Source: Marinilabiliaceae bacterium UBA5213 (lineage in GTDB: Bacteria > Bacteroidota > Bacteroidia > Bacteroidales > Marinilabiliaceae). Taken from it: DNA of 15,908 nt. Position numbers and translations under genes: made by a program. Of this stretch, positions 1 through 5,951 are shown piece after piece; position 1 is the first letter of the stretch; each line of letters begins with the position of its first letter. Below the pieces are notes generated by a model. The model saw only the letters and a program-made list of their open reading frames with translations. It searched no databases and was not told the DNA's origin. The stretch spans positions 1-15,908 of the forward strand of contig DHVH01000337.1 in the NCBI GenBank assembly GCA_002412555.1, read 5' to 3'.

Positions 1-128
1 GGTAGCTGGGTCATTTTTAAGGCCCTAATGTGAAAGCCCGCTTTTTCAATGTCTGAAAGAATCTGCCCTACGTTATGCTGCTTAACAGCAAAAGGCTTGA
101 TCATGGTTAGTGTAACTTGTCCCTTCAT
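1..128 (-). CDS. ndk: Nucleoside diphosphate kinase, N-terminal part (cut by window edge)
   Basis: Reading the minus strand from the ATG at 128-126 gives 42 codons with no stop up to the window edge. The start MKGQVTLTMIKP and the later AGFHIRALKMTQL match the first beta strand and first helices of nucleoside diphosphate kinase, which transfers the terminal phosphate of ATP to nucleoside diphosphates in the cytoplasm through a histidine intermediate. The catalytic histidine lies outside the window. The lysine of the IKP motif (residue 11) is present. The next residue is Phe, where most family members have Asp, Thr or Ser. The gene diverges from the DHH phosphoesterase at 234 across about 105 bases. 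An ndk/DHH-phosphoesterase/FKBP neighbourhood is, as far as I recall, common in Bacteroidota, which supports the call. Confidence 0.85.
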   Translation of the reverse strand, partial: MKGQVTLTMIKPFAVKQHNVGQILSDIEKAGFHIRALKMTQL

Positions 129-205
129 ATTTTTCTGTGTGTAGTTTCGAATGGTTTGAAGATAGTTATTTTTTTTAATCCCACATAAAAGCAGTTATAT
201 TTTGT

Positions 206-213
206 TATATTTG
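206..213 (+). promoter_or_regulatory. Putative -7 promoter box for the DHH phosphoesterase run
   Basis: TATATTTG matches the Bacteroidota -7 consensus TAnnTTTG exactly and lies 20 bases before the ATG at 234. No convincing -33 TTTG is present at the usual distance; only a T-rich stretch further upstream. The call rests on the -7 match and its position alone. Confidence 0.45.
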
Positions 214-233
214 CCTCACTTAAGTCAATTTTT

Positions 234-1253
234 ATGATAGCGTTTAGTGAACAACTTTCCGGGCTTACAACCCTGCTTTCTCATCCGAAAAATATTGTCA
301 TAGTACCTCATAAAGATCCGGATGGCGATGCCATTGGTTCTTGTCTGGGATGGTACAATGTGCTGACAAATGCCGGGCATAGTGTAACGGTTATTTCTCC
401 CAATGATATTCCTACCAGTTTATTATGGATGAAAGGCAGCAGTAGCATAATTGATTACGGAAAGAAAGATCAATTGGCCATAGAGAAAATTAAGAAGGCA
501 GAACTGTTTCTGTATTTGGACTTTAATGATATTTCGCGTACGGGTAAATTGGCAGAAAAGCTCACTTTAACAACAGCGCCACGTGTAATTATTGACCACC
601 ACCCTTTTCCGGATATGGACTTGGCTCAGGTTTTGTTTTCGGACACAAGCGTGTCATCTACCTGTGAACTCAGCTATAAAGTCATGCGTTCTATTGGCTT
701 AAAGCCTGATGTGGATGCCGGGGAATGTCTTTACACCGGTATGATGACTGATACCGGTATGCTTAACCACAATTCATCCCATGCCGAAATTTATCATACG
801 GTGGCAGAGTTGTTGGAGATTGGCATTAATAAAGAAAAAATTCATCAGGATGTATTTCATAGCAACTCTTTAAGCCGAATGCGCCTACTTGGGCACGCTT
901 TATGTAATAAAATGGAGTTGTTGGCTTCGGGAAAAGTGGCATTAATTGCCCTTTCAGAACAAGAATTAAAAGCGTTTGACTATAAACCCGGAGATACTGA
1001 AGGTCTCGTGAATTACCCCTTATCCATCGACGGCATAGAAGTTTCTGTGTTGATGACGGAGAAAGAGAAGGGCTTAATCAAGTTGTCATTCCGGTCACGT
1101 GGAAATGTGGCCATCAATAAATATTCAGAGACCTATTTTTCAGGAGGCGGACATAGAAATGCCGCCGGTGGAGAAATGAGAGATCGCCTGGATGTTGCTG
1201 TAGAGCTTTTGCGCTCTACCATTGAAGCCTACTTAAGCAGTAATGGCTTGTAG
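234..1253 (+). CDS. nrnA: DHH/DHHA1 family phosphoesterase (bifunctional oligoribonuclease/PAP phosphatase type)
   Basis: A 339-residue cytoplasmic protein with both halves of the NrnA fold. The DHH domain shows motif I HKDPDGDAIGS (residues 26-36), the Asp of LDFND (96), the name-giving DHH triad (121-123) and MTDTG (171-175), which together bind two metal ions. The C-terminal DHHA1 domain ends in GGGHRNAAGG (304-313), the usual substrate-binding glycine motif. Family members degrade short RNA oligonucleotides from the end and dephosphorylate 3'-phosphoadenosine 5'-phosphate. Length is normal for NrnA (about 310-340). The ATG at 234 is the only reasonable start and has no Shine-Dalgarno sequence. 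The next gene starts 36 bases downstream on the same strand, so co-transcription with the FKBP lipoproteins is likely. Assignment to this subfamily is firm; which activity dominates cannot be read from sequence. Confidence 0.9.
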   Translation: MIAFSEQLSGLTTLLSHPKNIVIVPHKDPDGDAIGSCLGWYNVLTNAGHSVTVISPNDIPTSLLWMKGSSSIIDYGKKDQLAIEKIKKAELFLYLDFNDISRTGKLAEKLTLTTAPRVIIDHHPFPDMDLAQVLFSDTSVSSTCELSYKVMRSIGLKPDVDAGECLYTGMMTDTGMLNHNSSHAEIYHTVAELLEIGINKEKIHQDVFHSNSLSRMRLLGHALCNKMELLASGKVALIALSEQELKAFDYKPGDTEGLVNYPLSIDGIEVSVLMTEKEKGLIKLSFRSRGNVAINKYSETYFSGGGHRNAAGGEMRDRLDVAVELLRSTIEAYLSSNGL

Positions 1254-1289
1254 TTTATGGAATTTGGGGTTTAATTAATCTTTGTTGAG

Positions 1290-1844
1290 ATGGTGGGAAT
1301 AAATTTAGCGGGAAAATTTCTCTTAGTATTTTTGTTGTGCGGCATTTGTAGTTGCAGTAACTCCCAAAACAGAAAGAAACAACAGTCGCGAAGTTCTCAA
1401 ATTTCATTAGAGAGAAATATTGAAATTAACAGGCAGTTAATCGGAGAAGAACAAAAAATTATAGCCCGCTATGTCGAAGATCAGGCCTTGAATATGCATA
1501 CTACTGAAACAGGTTTATGGTATGTTATTTCAGAGGAGGGTGTTGGTAATAATATTGTAAAGGGAAAAGTAGTAACGCTTGACTACCAAGTATGGTTACT
1601 GGATGGTACCCTGTGTTACAGTTCGGCAAACGATGGACAAAAAGTATTTTTAGTTGGACAAGGAGGGGTTGAGTCAGGATTGGAAGAGGGCATTTTAATG
1701 TTAAAAAAGGGAAGTAAAGCAACCTTTATCATGCCTCCGCATCTGGCTCATGGGTTAATTGGTGATGATGGCCGCATACCTTCCAGGGCTATTTTGCGTT
1801 ATGAAGTTGAAGTAATCGATGTGAAAAATAAAAACGAAAATTAA
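1290..1844 (+). CDS. FKBP-like lipoprotein with altered active site (GldI-like)
   Basis: 184 residues. A hydrophobic signal segment (about 9-19) ends in ICSC, giving a likely lipidated Cys at residue 22, so the protein should be a periplasmic or outer-membrane lipoprotein. The C-terminal 100 residues follow the FKBP peptidyl-prolyl isomerase pattern: GKVVTLDYQVWLLDGT, then VESGLEEGILMLKKGSKATFIMP, an IPSRAIL turn and a final YEVEVIDV strand. Several canonical active-site positions differ: the FD pair is CY, the pocket Trp is Leu, and the AYG Tyr is His (AHG). Isomerase activity is therefore doubtful and a chaperone or scaffold role is possible. Position after a DHH phosphoesterase resembles that of gldI, a gliding and type IX secretion-associated FKBP lipoprotein of Flavobacteria. 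The TAA is immediately followed by the ATG of the next gene, so translation is probably coupled. Confidence 0.8.
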   Translation: MVGINLAGKFLLVFLLCGICSCSNSQNRKKQQSRSSQISLERNIEINRQLIGEEQKIIARYVEDQALNMHTTETGLWYVISEEGVGNNIVKGKVVTLDYQVWLLDGTLCYSSANDGQKVFLVGQGGVESGLEEGILMLKKGSKATFIMPPHLAHGLIGDDGRIPSRAILRYEVEVIDVKNKNEN

Positions 1845-2378
1845 ATGGTACGAAATTTATTTGCCGGAATAATTGCGCTTTCTCTGTTATTTGTTGCCTG
1901 TAAAAAGGATGACGACAAAAAGGAAGTTGAAATAGTGGACATTGAAGTCATGGATATTGATGCATATGCCGCTGAATTTTTTCCGGGAGCCAAAGTTATT
2001 GACAGTATTGGCATGTACGTAATTGTAACGGAAGAGGGAATCGGCGAAGCTCCGGTTGATGGTGATTTTGTGTATGCTTATTATGTAGGAAAGTTGTTGG
2101 ATAAGGCTCCATTAGAGGCAACACCTTTTGACACCCTGCATCGGAGGCCTCAAACCTTCCCGGGAGAAAATAGTCTTGTGTCTTTTAAAATGAACTTGGA
2201 CAAAGAAGCAACGCGTCAGTTTATTCCTGGTTGGTATAGTGGTTTTGCTCAATTAAAAAGGGGAAGTAAGGCAGTGTTCCTTATTCCTGACAGTCTGGCC
2301 TACGGCGATAGCCGCAGAGGGATAATTCCCCCAAATGCTGCCTTGATGTTTGAAGTTGAACTTATACGTGAAAAATAG
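1845..2378 (+). CDS. FKBP-type peptidyl-prolyl cis-trans isomerase lipoprotein
   Basis: 177 residues. The signal peptide ends at FVAC, with the lipidated Cys at residue 19, followed by the charged stretch KKDDDKKEVE, which resembles lipoprotein export signals that send Bacteroidota lipoproteins to the cell surface. The FKBP domain keeps the key pocket residues: Tyr in YAYYVGKLLD, Phe-Asp in TPFDT, Ile-Pro-Gly-Trp in FIPGWYSG, AYG followed by GIIPPNAAL, and the closing FEVELI strand. It is thus the only one of the three tandem FKBP genes expected to be catalytically active. There is an insertion of about ten residues between the FD pair and the FIPGW segment. The start codon directly abuts the stop of the previous gene and the next gene starts 9 bases after its own stop, so the three lipoproteins form a tight operon. 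Confidence 0.85.
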   Translation: MVRNLFAGIIALSLLFVACKKDDDKKEVEIVDIEVMDIDAYAAEFFPGAKVIDSIGMYVIVTEEGIGEAPVDGDFVYAYYVGKLLDKAPLEATPFDTLHRRPQTFPGENSLVSFKMNLDKEATRQFIPGWYSGFAQLKRGSKAVFLIPDSLAYGDSRRGIIPPNAALMFEVELIREK

Positions 2379-2387
2379 TAAATATAC

Positions 2388-2945
2388 ATGGTTATGAAGG
2401 TAATTAACAGAAAATATATCACTGGCTGGTTCGCCGTTTTATTGCTTGTAATGGTAGGCATTGGTTGCAACGACCCGTATGGTAACCGCATTGACTATAC
2501 TAAACTGCAACAGGAAGAGGCCGAATTACGAAAGGATTTTTTCAAAGATGTTCTAGACAGTTTGATGGAAATTTCCACAGACACAATCGACAAAATGGAG
2601 GAGGAAGGCTGGGTTTCATTTGAAATTGAAAAAGGTTCTACGGACTCCATATTGGTGGGAAAAAGGGTTGCTTTTAAGTACACGTACTACTATGTTTTAA
2701 GAGATGAGTCTGGTGACACCAGACGGATGGCCCGATTCACAAACGTTGGCACAGAAACCTTGGCTACTTACACGGTAGGGTCGGTTGGGCAACAGGACAC
2801 AGAGGTTATACCTGGTGTTGATTTAGCCATAAGACATATGTCGCTTTACGGTAAGAGTTACATTTTGATGTCTCATTCTTTGGCTTTTAATGATTATTAT
2901 CCGGTTGTCGCGGAAGTTGAGATTGTTTCAATTGACCTGGATTAA
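2388..2945 (+). CDS. Divergent FKBP-like lipoprotein, catalytic residues lost
   Basis: 185 residues from ATG 2388; an alternative ATG at 2394 would remove two residues. The signal segment ends in VGIGC with the lipidated Cys at residue 27. The C-terminal half can be laid over an FKBP domain: GKRVAFKYTYYYVLRDESGD, then VIPGVDLAIRHMSLYGKSYILM and the last strand VVAEVEIVSID. The isomerase signature is largely gone: the pocket Trp is Val, AYG is replaced by AFND, and the IPP turn is missing. It therefore probably binds rather than isomerises, or acts as a structural partner of the active FKBP upstream. The N-terminal half (30-80) is a charged, predicted helical segment. Family membership rests on position and a weak alignment done by eye, so it is less certain than for its two neighbours. 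Confidence 0.65.
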   Translation: MVMKVINRKYITGWFAVLLLVMVGIGCNDPYGNRIDYTKLQQEEAELRKDFFKDVLDSLMEISTDTIDKMEEEGWVSFEIEKGSTDSILVGKRVAFKYTYYYVLRDESGDTRRMARFTNVGTETLATYTVGSVGQQDTEVIPGVDLAIRHMSLYGKSYILMSHSLAFNDYYPVVAEVEIVSIDLD

Positions 2946-3109
2946 TATCATTTTCTGTATTGCATGTTGCGAATTATTCTGTAGCGGTCTGAAGAACTTA
3001 AAAAGGAAAATAAATTGGTGGTGCTTCTCTACCTTTTTATATTCCTTTTTTTTATTGGTATGCTCTTTGCCGGACCGTTAGCTTGAATAACTTGCTGGTC
3101 TCCATAATA
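2946..3109. other. Intergenic region between convergent operons, no gene seen
   Basis: A short reading frame overlaps the end of the third lipoprotein but has no coding character. A 9-bp inverted repeat, AAAAAGGAA at 3000-3008 and TTCCTTTTT at 3042-3050, is separated by 33 bases and followed by T residues; it could form a weak extra stem in the 3' untranslated region. Nothing else was recognised. Confidence 0.5.
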
Positions 3110-3143
3110 AAAGGGGCTGTCGCCCTTTGGTGACAGCCCCTTT
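3110..3143. terminator. Bidirectional intrinsic terminator between FKBP operon and amtB
   Basis: Arms 3110-3121 (AAAGGGGCTGTC) and 3132-3143 (GACAGCCCCTTT) are perfectly complementary over 12 bp, and the stem can extend inward by three more pairs to leave a CTTT loop. A T-rich tract follows on the plus strand, and the A-rich sequence before it provides a U-run on the minus strand. The genes on both sides point toward it. Confidence 0.9.
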
Positions 3144-3222
3144 CCCCCTTTTGAATTAAAAACCAGGTAAAACTTTCAATTGCGGGGTGATATTCTGGGA
3201 TAAGATTCTATTGAATGGTTGG

Positions 3223-4428
3223 TTAGTAATTGTATGAACTCTGGCCATGCTCGTGAATATCCAAACCCTCTTCTTCTTCTTTCTTGGATACTCTCAGACC
3301 AACTGTTTTCTTGAGCACAGTGAATAGGATGTATGCGCCTCCGAATGCCCATGCACCCACTGCAACAACACCTATGGCCTGTACACCTAGCAAAGACCAT
3401 CCACCGCCGTAAAACAAACCGCCCTCTGTGGCAAATAAGCCTACCATCAGGGTTCCAAAAGCACCGTTTATGCCGTGTACGGCAATGGCACCAACAGGAT
3501 CATCTACTTTTAGAATTTTGTCAATTAGTTCAAGGCCAAAGACCAGAACAATACCGGCCATGGAACCAATAAGCACTGCGCCAACGGGTGACACGATGTC
3601 GGTACCTGCTGTGATGGCCACCAATCCGGCTAATGCGCCGTTGAGGGTAATACTCAAATCGGGTTTGCCATAACGCTTCCATGTAACGAACATCGTAACA
3701 ATGGCTCCTGAGGCGGCTGAAAGGTTGGTGGTTATGAAAATATGGGCAATGCTAAACACATTGTCGCCCGAAGCACCTAAGGTGGAACCTGGGTTAAAAC
3801 CAAACCATCCCAACCAGAGAATAAAGACGCCTAATGCGCCTAAGACCATGTTGTGGCCTGGTATGGCGTTTGACTTGCCGTTGTACTTACCAATACGGGG
3901 ACCAATAATTGCGGCTCCCGCCAATGCTGCCCATCCACCCACAGAGTGAACCACGGTTGAACCTGCAAAGTCGTGAAATCCTAGTTCGCTTAACCAGCCG
4001 CCTCCCCAAACCCAGTGACCAGAGATTGGATAAATGACCATGGTGATCACCAATGAGAAAATCAGGTAGGTGCTGAATTTAGTCCGTTCTGCCATGGCAC
4101 CGGAGACAATGGTTGCCGCAGTGGCTGCAAATACGGTCTGGAATATAAGAATGGCCATATCCGGAACGTCGTTGCCATATTCTGCTGTAAAGAAAAAGTT
4201 TGGCATTCCAATAAATCCTCCCACTGATGAACCAAACATGATGCTAAATCCTACCAGCCAAAATACCAGCGAACCTATTGAAAAGTCCATGAAGTTTTTC
4301 ATGATAATGTTTCCCACGTTTTTGGCACGTGTAAAGCCTGCTTCTACCATTGCAAACCCAGCTTGCATAAAAAAGACAAGGACTGCTGCCAGTAGTACCC
4401 AAATTGTATCTATCGCTCTTGCATCCAT
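3223..4428 (-). CDS. amtB: Ammonium transporter
   Basis: 401 residues with about eleven membrane segments, the normal size of an Amt channel. Both pore histidines are visible: His161 in GSTVVHSVGGWAAL and His318 in IAVHGINGAFGTL. The substrate gate region FGFNPGS (209-215) and the N-terminal QAGFAMVEAGFTRAKN segment are typical. The protein begins directly with the first mature membrane helix (MDARAIDTIWVLLAAVLVFFMQ) without a separate signal peptide. The hydrophilic tail (KKEEEEGLDIHEHGQSSYNY) would face the cytoplasm and could contact PII. The gene lies 27 bases downstream of the PII gene on the same strand, the classic glnK-amtB pairing in which PII blocks the channel when nitrogen is plentiful. 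It ends about 80 bases before the shared terminator. Function is firm; transport of NH3 versus NH4+ cannot be told. Confidence 0.96.
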   Translation of the reverse strand: MDARAIDTIWVLLAAVLVFFMQAGFAMVEAGFTRAKNVGNIIMKNFMDFSIGSLVFWLVGFSIMFGSSVGGFIGMPNFFFTAEYGNDVPDMAILIFQTVFAATAATIVSGAMAERTKFSTYLIFSLVITMVIYPISGHWVWGGGWLSELGFHDFAGSTVVHSVGGWAALAGAAIIGPRIGKYNGKSNAIPGHNMVLGALGVFILWLGWFGFNPGSTLGASGDNVFSIAHIFITTNLSAASGAIVTMFVTWKRYGKPDLSITLNGALAGLVAITAGTDIVSPVGAVLIGSMAGIVLVFGLELIDKILKVDDPVGAIAVHGINGAFGTLMVGLFATEGGLFYGGGWSLLGVQAIGVVAVGAWAFGGAYILFTVLKKTVGLRVSKKEEEEGLDIHEHGQSSYNY

Positions 4429-4455
4429 AATTGTAAGTTTTAATGAGTTAAATTG

Positions 4456-4800
4456 CTACTTGATGTAAAGGGTTTCTGGCCCTGCTTCACCTGTCCTGAT
4501 TCTGAAGGTGGTTTCTACATCAGCAATGAAAATTCTTCCATCACCAATTTCACCGGTTCTGGCAGCCATTATGATGGCCTCCACCGTTTTATCCACGTTT
4601 TCGTCACGCACAACAATGGAAATTAAACGGCGCTCAATAATGCTGGTGTCATATACGTTGCCACGATACAAATGACCTTCTACAGCAGTGCCTACACCTC
4701 TCACATCCCAGTACGAAAAGAAGGTGATGTCTTGATCTGCAAGCGCTTTTCTTACCTCTTCGTATTTGGTAAGTCTGATAATTGCTTCAATTTTTTTCAT
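4456..4800 (-). CDS. glnK: PII family nitrogen regulatory protein
   Basis: 114 residues from the ATG at 4800-4798, giving the canonical start MKKIEAIIRL; an upstream in-frame ATG at 4839 would add a 13-residue extension not normal for the family. The trimeric cytoplasmic PII protein senses ATP, ADP and 2-oxoglutarate and gates AmtB. Visible family marks are TGEIGDGRIFIADVE (about 81-95) and the C-terminal FRIRTGE. The T-loop GVGTAVEGHLYRGNVYD keeps both tyrosines, at 45 and 50 (E. coli Tyr46 and Tyr51). It is one residue shorter than E. coli GlnB, and the Gln39 that binds 2-oxoglutarate with Mg-ATP is Ala. Lys58 and Lys90 are replaced by Arg. Ligand response may therefore differ from the enterobacterial model. 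It lies between a TorF-like gene and amtB, all on the minus strand. Confidence 0.93.
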   Translation of the reverse strand: MKKIEAIIRLTKYEEVRKALADQDITFFSYWDVRGVGTAVEGHLYRGNVYDTSIIERRLISIVVRDENVDKTVEAIIMAARTGEIGDGRIFIADVETTFRIRTGEAGPETLYIK

Positions 4801-4838
4801 TTTGTCAGGTTTATAATGTTTCACTACAGCCATACCCA

Positions 4839-4864
4839 AGGTTGTTGGTTTAGGAGAACAACCT
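4839..4864 (-). other. Perfect hairpin in the torF-glnK intergenic leader
   Basis: AGGTTGTT (4839-4846) and AACAACCT (4857-4864) are perfect inverted 8-bp arms around a 10-base loop. The stem lies about 40 bases upstream of the PII start on the minus strand and is not followed by a U-run, so it is not a normal terminator. It may be an mRNA processing or stability element, or an operator. No TAnnTTTG box was seen in this 101-base gap, which favours read-through from torF. Confidence 0.5.
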
Positions 4865-4901
4865 GTGGTATTGTGCGCTGTGGGGGGAAACTGGTTTGTA
4901 A

Positions 4902-5567
4902 TTAAAAGGATACTCCAACAACCAGGTGGAGTTGTTCTGAATTGGGGTTAAGAATAACGGCTCCACTCATAGGAATAGCAAAGGTTTCCGTGATTTGAAT
5001 GTCTTTGCTTGTGCCGATGCCTACATTGACAACCTGGAAGTTGCCATTGGTAGTGTGCCATCCGTCCCCGGCTCCTAAAAACAGGTCGAAAGCCCCTGCT
5101 CCGTAGCCCAACTCAAAATACATGTCGCCACCCTCGGCCCCGGCACCATCCCTGGAGTCGTTTACAATGTAATTGGCACCAAACGAAAAGTTGGATACTT
5201 CATAACCAAGGTTCAGTTCAATGGCATGACTGGAAACGCCCTCGTCTAACTCAAACCAGGATGAGCCGGGGTAATAATAGGAGGTGGCACCCAGACTTAA
5301 ACCGAAGTCAAAGGCATAGGAGGTGTACAAATCAGCTTCGCCAAATCCACCGTTTGTTGTTCCGTTACCGGTTGAGTAGGCTCCCCAGGCACCTAAAGTA
5401 AAATTGCCTGATGTGAATTCAATGGTTGGTTGTAAACTGGGTGAGTTTCCAAAATCAACTCCGCGAAAAACATAGCGGTTGTAAAAATCTAAACCAACAC
5501 TTAATTCCTGGGCTTTCATTCCTGTTAGGAATGCCATCCCCAATGTCAAAAATAGTAGTTTTCTCAT
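4902..5567 (-). CDS. TorF-like outer-membrane beta-barrel protein, putative porin
   Basis: 221 residues. A cleavable signal peptide (MRKLLFLTLGMAFLTGMKAQ, 1-20) is followed by alternating beta strands rich in aromatic residues and glycine, beginning with ELSVGLDFYNRYVFRGVDFG, the typical opening of the TorF/TIGR02001 family of putative porins. The last strand ends LHLVVGVSF with a terminal Phe, the usual signal for barrel insertion. The protein should sit in the outer membrane. As the first gene of a minus-strand unit with the PII and AmtB genes, it may admit ammonium or a nitrogen source to the periplasm; this role is inferred from context, and I know of no biochemical proof for the family. 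It is separated from the PII gene by 101 bases. Length and strand pattern look complete. Confidence 0.82.
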   Translation of the reverse strand: MRKLLFLTLGMAFLTGMKAQELSVGLDFYNRYVFRGVDFGNSPSLQPTIEFTSGNFTLGAWGAYSTGNGTTNGGFGEADLYTSYAFDFGLSLGATSYYYPGSSWFELDEGVSSHAIELNLGYEVSNFSFGANYIVNDSRDGAGAEGGDMYFELGYGAGAFDLFLGAGDGWHTTNGNFQVVNVGIGTSKDIQITETFAIPMSGAVILNPNSEQLHLVVGVSF

Positions 5568-5620
5568 GGCTTGGTAGTGTTTAAATTAGTAATTAGGAAA
5601 ATTTGTTTCTTTTTAGGTAC

Positions 5621-5641
5621 CCCCCCTATTTTGGAGGGGGT
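5621..5641 (-). other. G/C-rich hairpin near the predicted 5' end of the torF mRNA
   Basis: On the minus strand CCCCCT (5640-5635) pairs with AGGGGG (5627-5622) around a 7-base loop. It lies 55-75 bases upstream of the torF start and directly downstream of the predicted -7 box, so it would form at or very near the 5' end of the transcript. It could stabilise the mRNA or hold a regulator site. Confidence 0.4.
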
Positions 5642-5648
5642 GTTGATG

Positions 5649-5656
5649 CAAAACTA
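5649..5656 (-). promoter_or_regulatory. Putative -7 promoter box for torF-glnK-amtB
   Basis: The minus strand reads TAGTTTTG, an exact match to TAnnTTTG, about 80 bases before the torF ATG. No clear -33 TTTG lies at the expected distance; that region instead holds GGGGGCAC. A sigma-54 site was considered because of TGCA and GTGCC nearby, but the spacing is wrong. Confidence 0.45.
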
Positions 5657-5877
5657 TGCATATTTTTCTTTGTGCCCCCATTTTTTATGTGAAAAAACCT
5701 AAAAATGATGTTTTTTTATTACGAATGGATGTTTTTTAGGGGGTATTGCTTATGAAATGATGATTAATTTTGGAGTTACCCCTAAAAATCGTAACTGTAT
5801 CGAGTGGTTTGGTCTTTTTTGTTAATGTCATTCATTTCTGAAAGGATTAACCTGTATAGTAGTCCCAAAAAAAAAAG

Positions 5878-5885
5878 TAAATTTG
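5878..5885 (+). promoter_or_regulatory. Putative -7 promoter box for the NigD-like gene
   Basis: TAAATTTG is an exact match to TAnnTTTG, 66 bases upstream of the ATG at 5952 and just after an A-run that could act as a curved upstream element. A -33 TTTG at the standard distance is not evident. Confidence 0.45.
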
Positions 5886-5951
5886 TTGGTAATACAAAGC
5901 AACCTCTGTGATCAAATTGCATCAAGGGGTAAATTCAATAAACAATAGAAT

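Larger units (their letters stand above)
5610..5788. repeat. Four copies of TTTTTAGG in alternating orientation
   Basis: TTTTTAGG occurs at 5610-5617 and 5733-5740, and its reverse complement CCTAAAAA at 5698-5705 and 5781-5788. The last two form a longer inverted pair, TTTTTAGGGG and CCCCTAAAAA, with arms of 10 bp separated by 36 bases. All lie in the 384-base divergent region between the torF and NigD-like genes, which suggests operator sites; the AT bias of the region weakens the statistical case. Confidence 0.45.
5568..5951. other. 384-base divergent regulatory region, no gene
   Basis: This gap separates the minus-strand torF unit from the plus-strand NigD-like gene. It holds a promoter box for each direction, the G/C hairpin at 5621-5641, the four TTTTTAGG elements, and a run of ten A residues ending at 5876 directly before the NigD-like promoter box. 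No reading frame of coding quality was seen. Confidence 0.6.

Noticed and set aside
2890..3081. 63-codon frame overlapping the end of the third lipoprotein
   Set aside because: It is shifted in frame within a real gene and continues into low-complexity sequence; no upstream signal supports it.
3333..4468. Several plus-strand open frames inside amtB
   Set aside because: They are antisense shadows of a gene whose protein matches the Amt family over its whole length.
4801..4839. In-frame N-terminal extension of the PII protein from ATG 4839
   Set aside because: It adds 13 residues before MKKIEAIIRL, the family's normal start, and would overlap the hairpin at 4839-4864.
5647..5676. Possible sigma-54 promoter (TGCA and GTGCC elements, minus strand) before torF
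   Set aside because: The spacing between the two elements is too long for the -24/-12 geometry, while an exact TAnnTTTG box is present in the same place.
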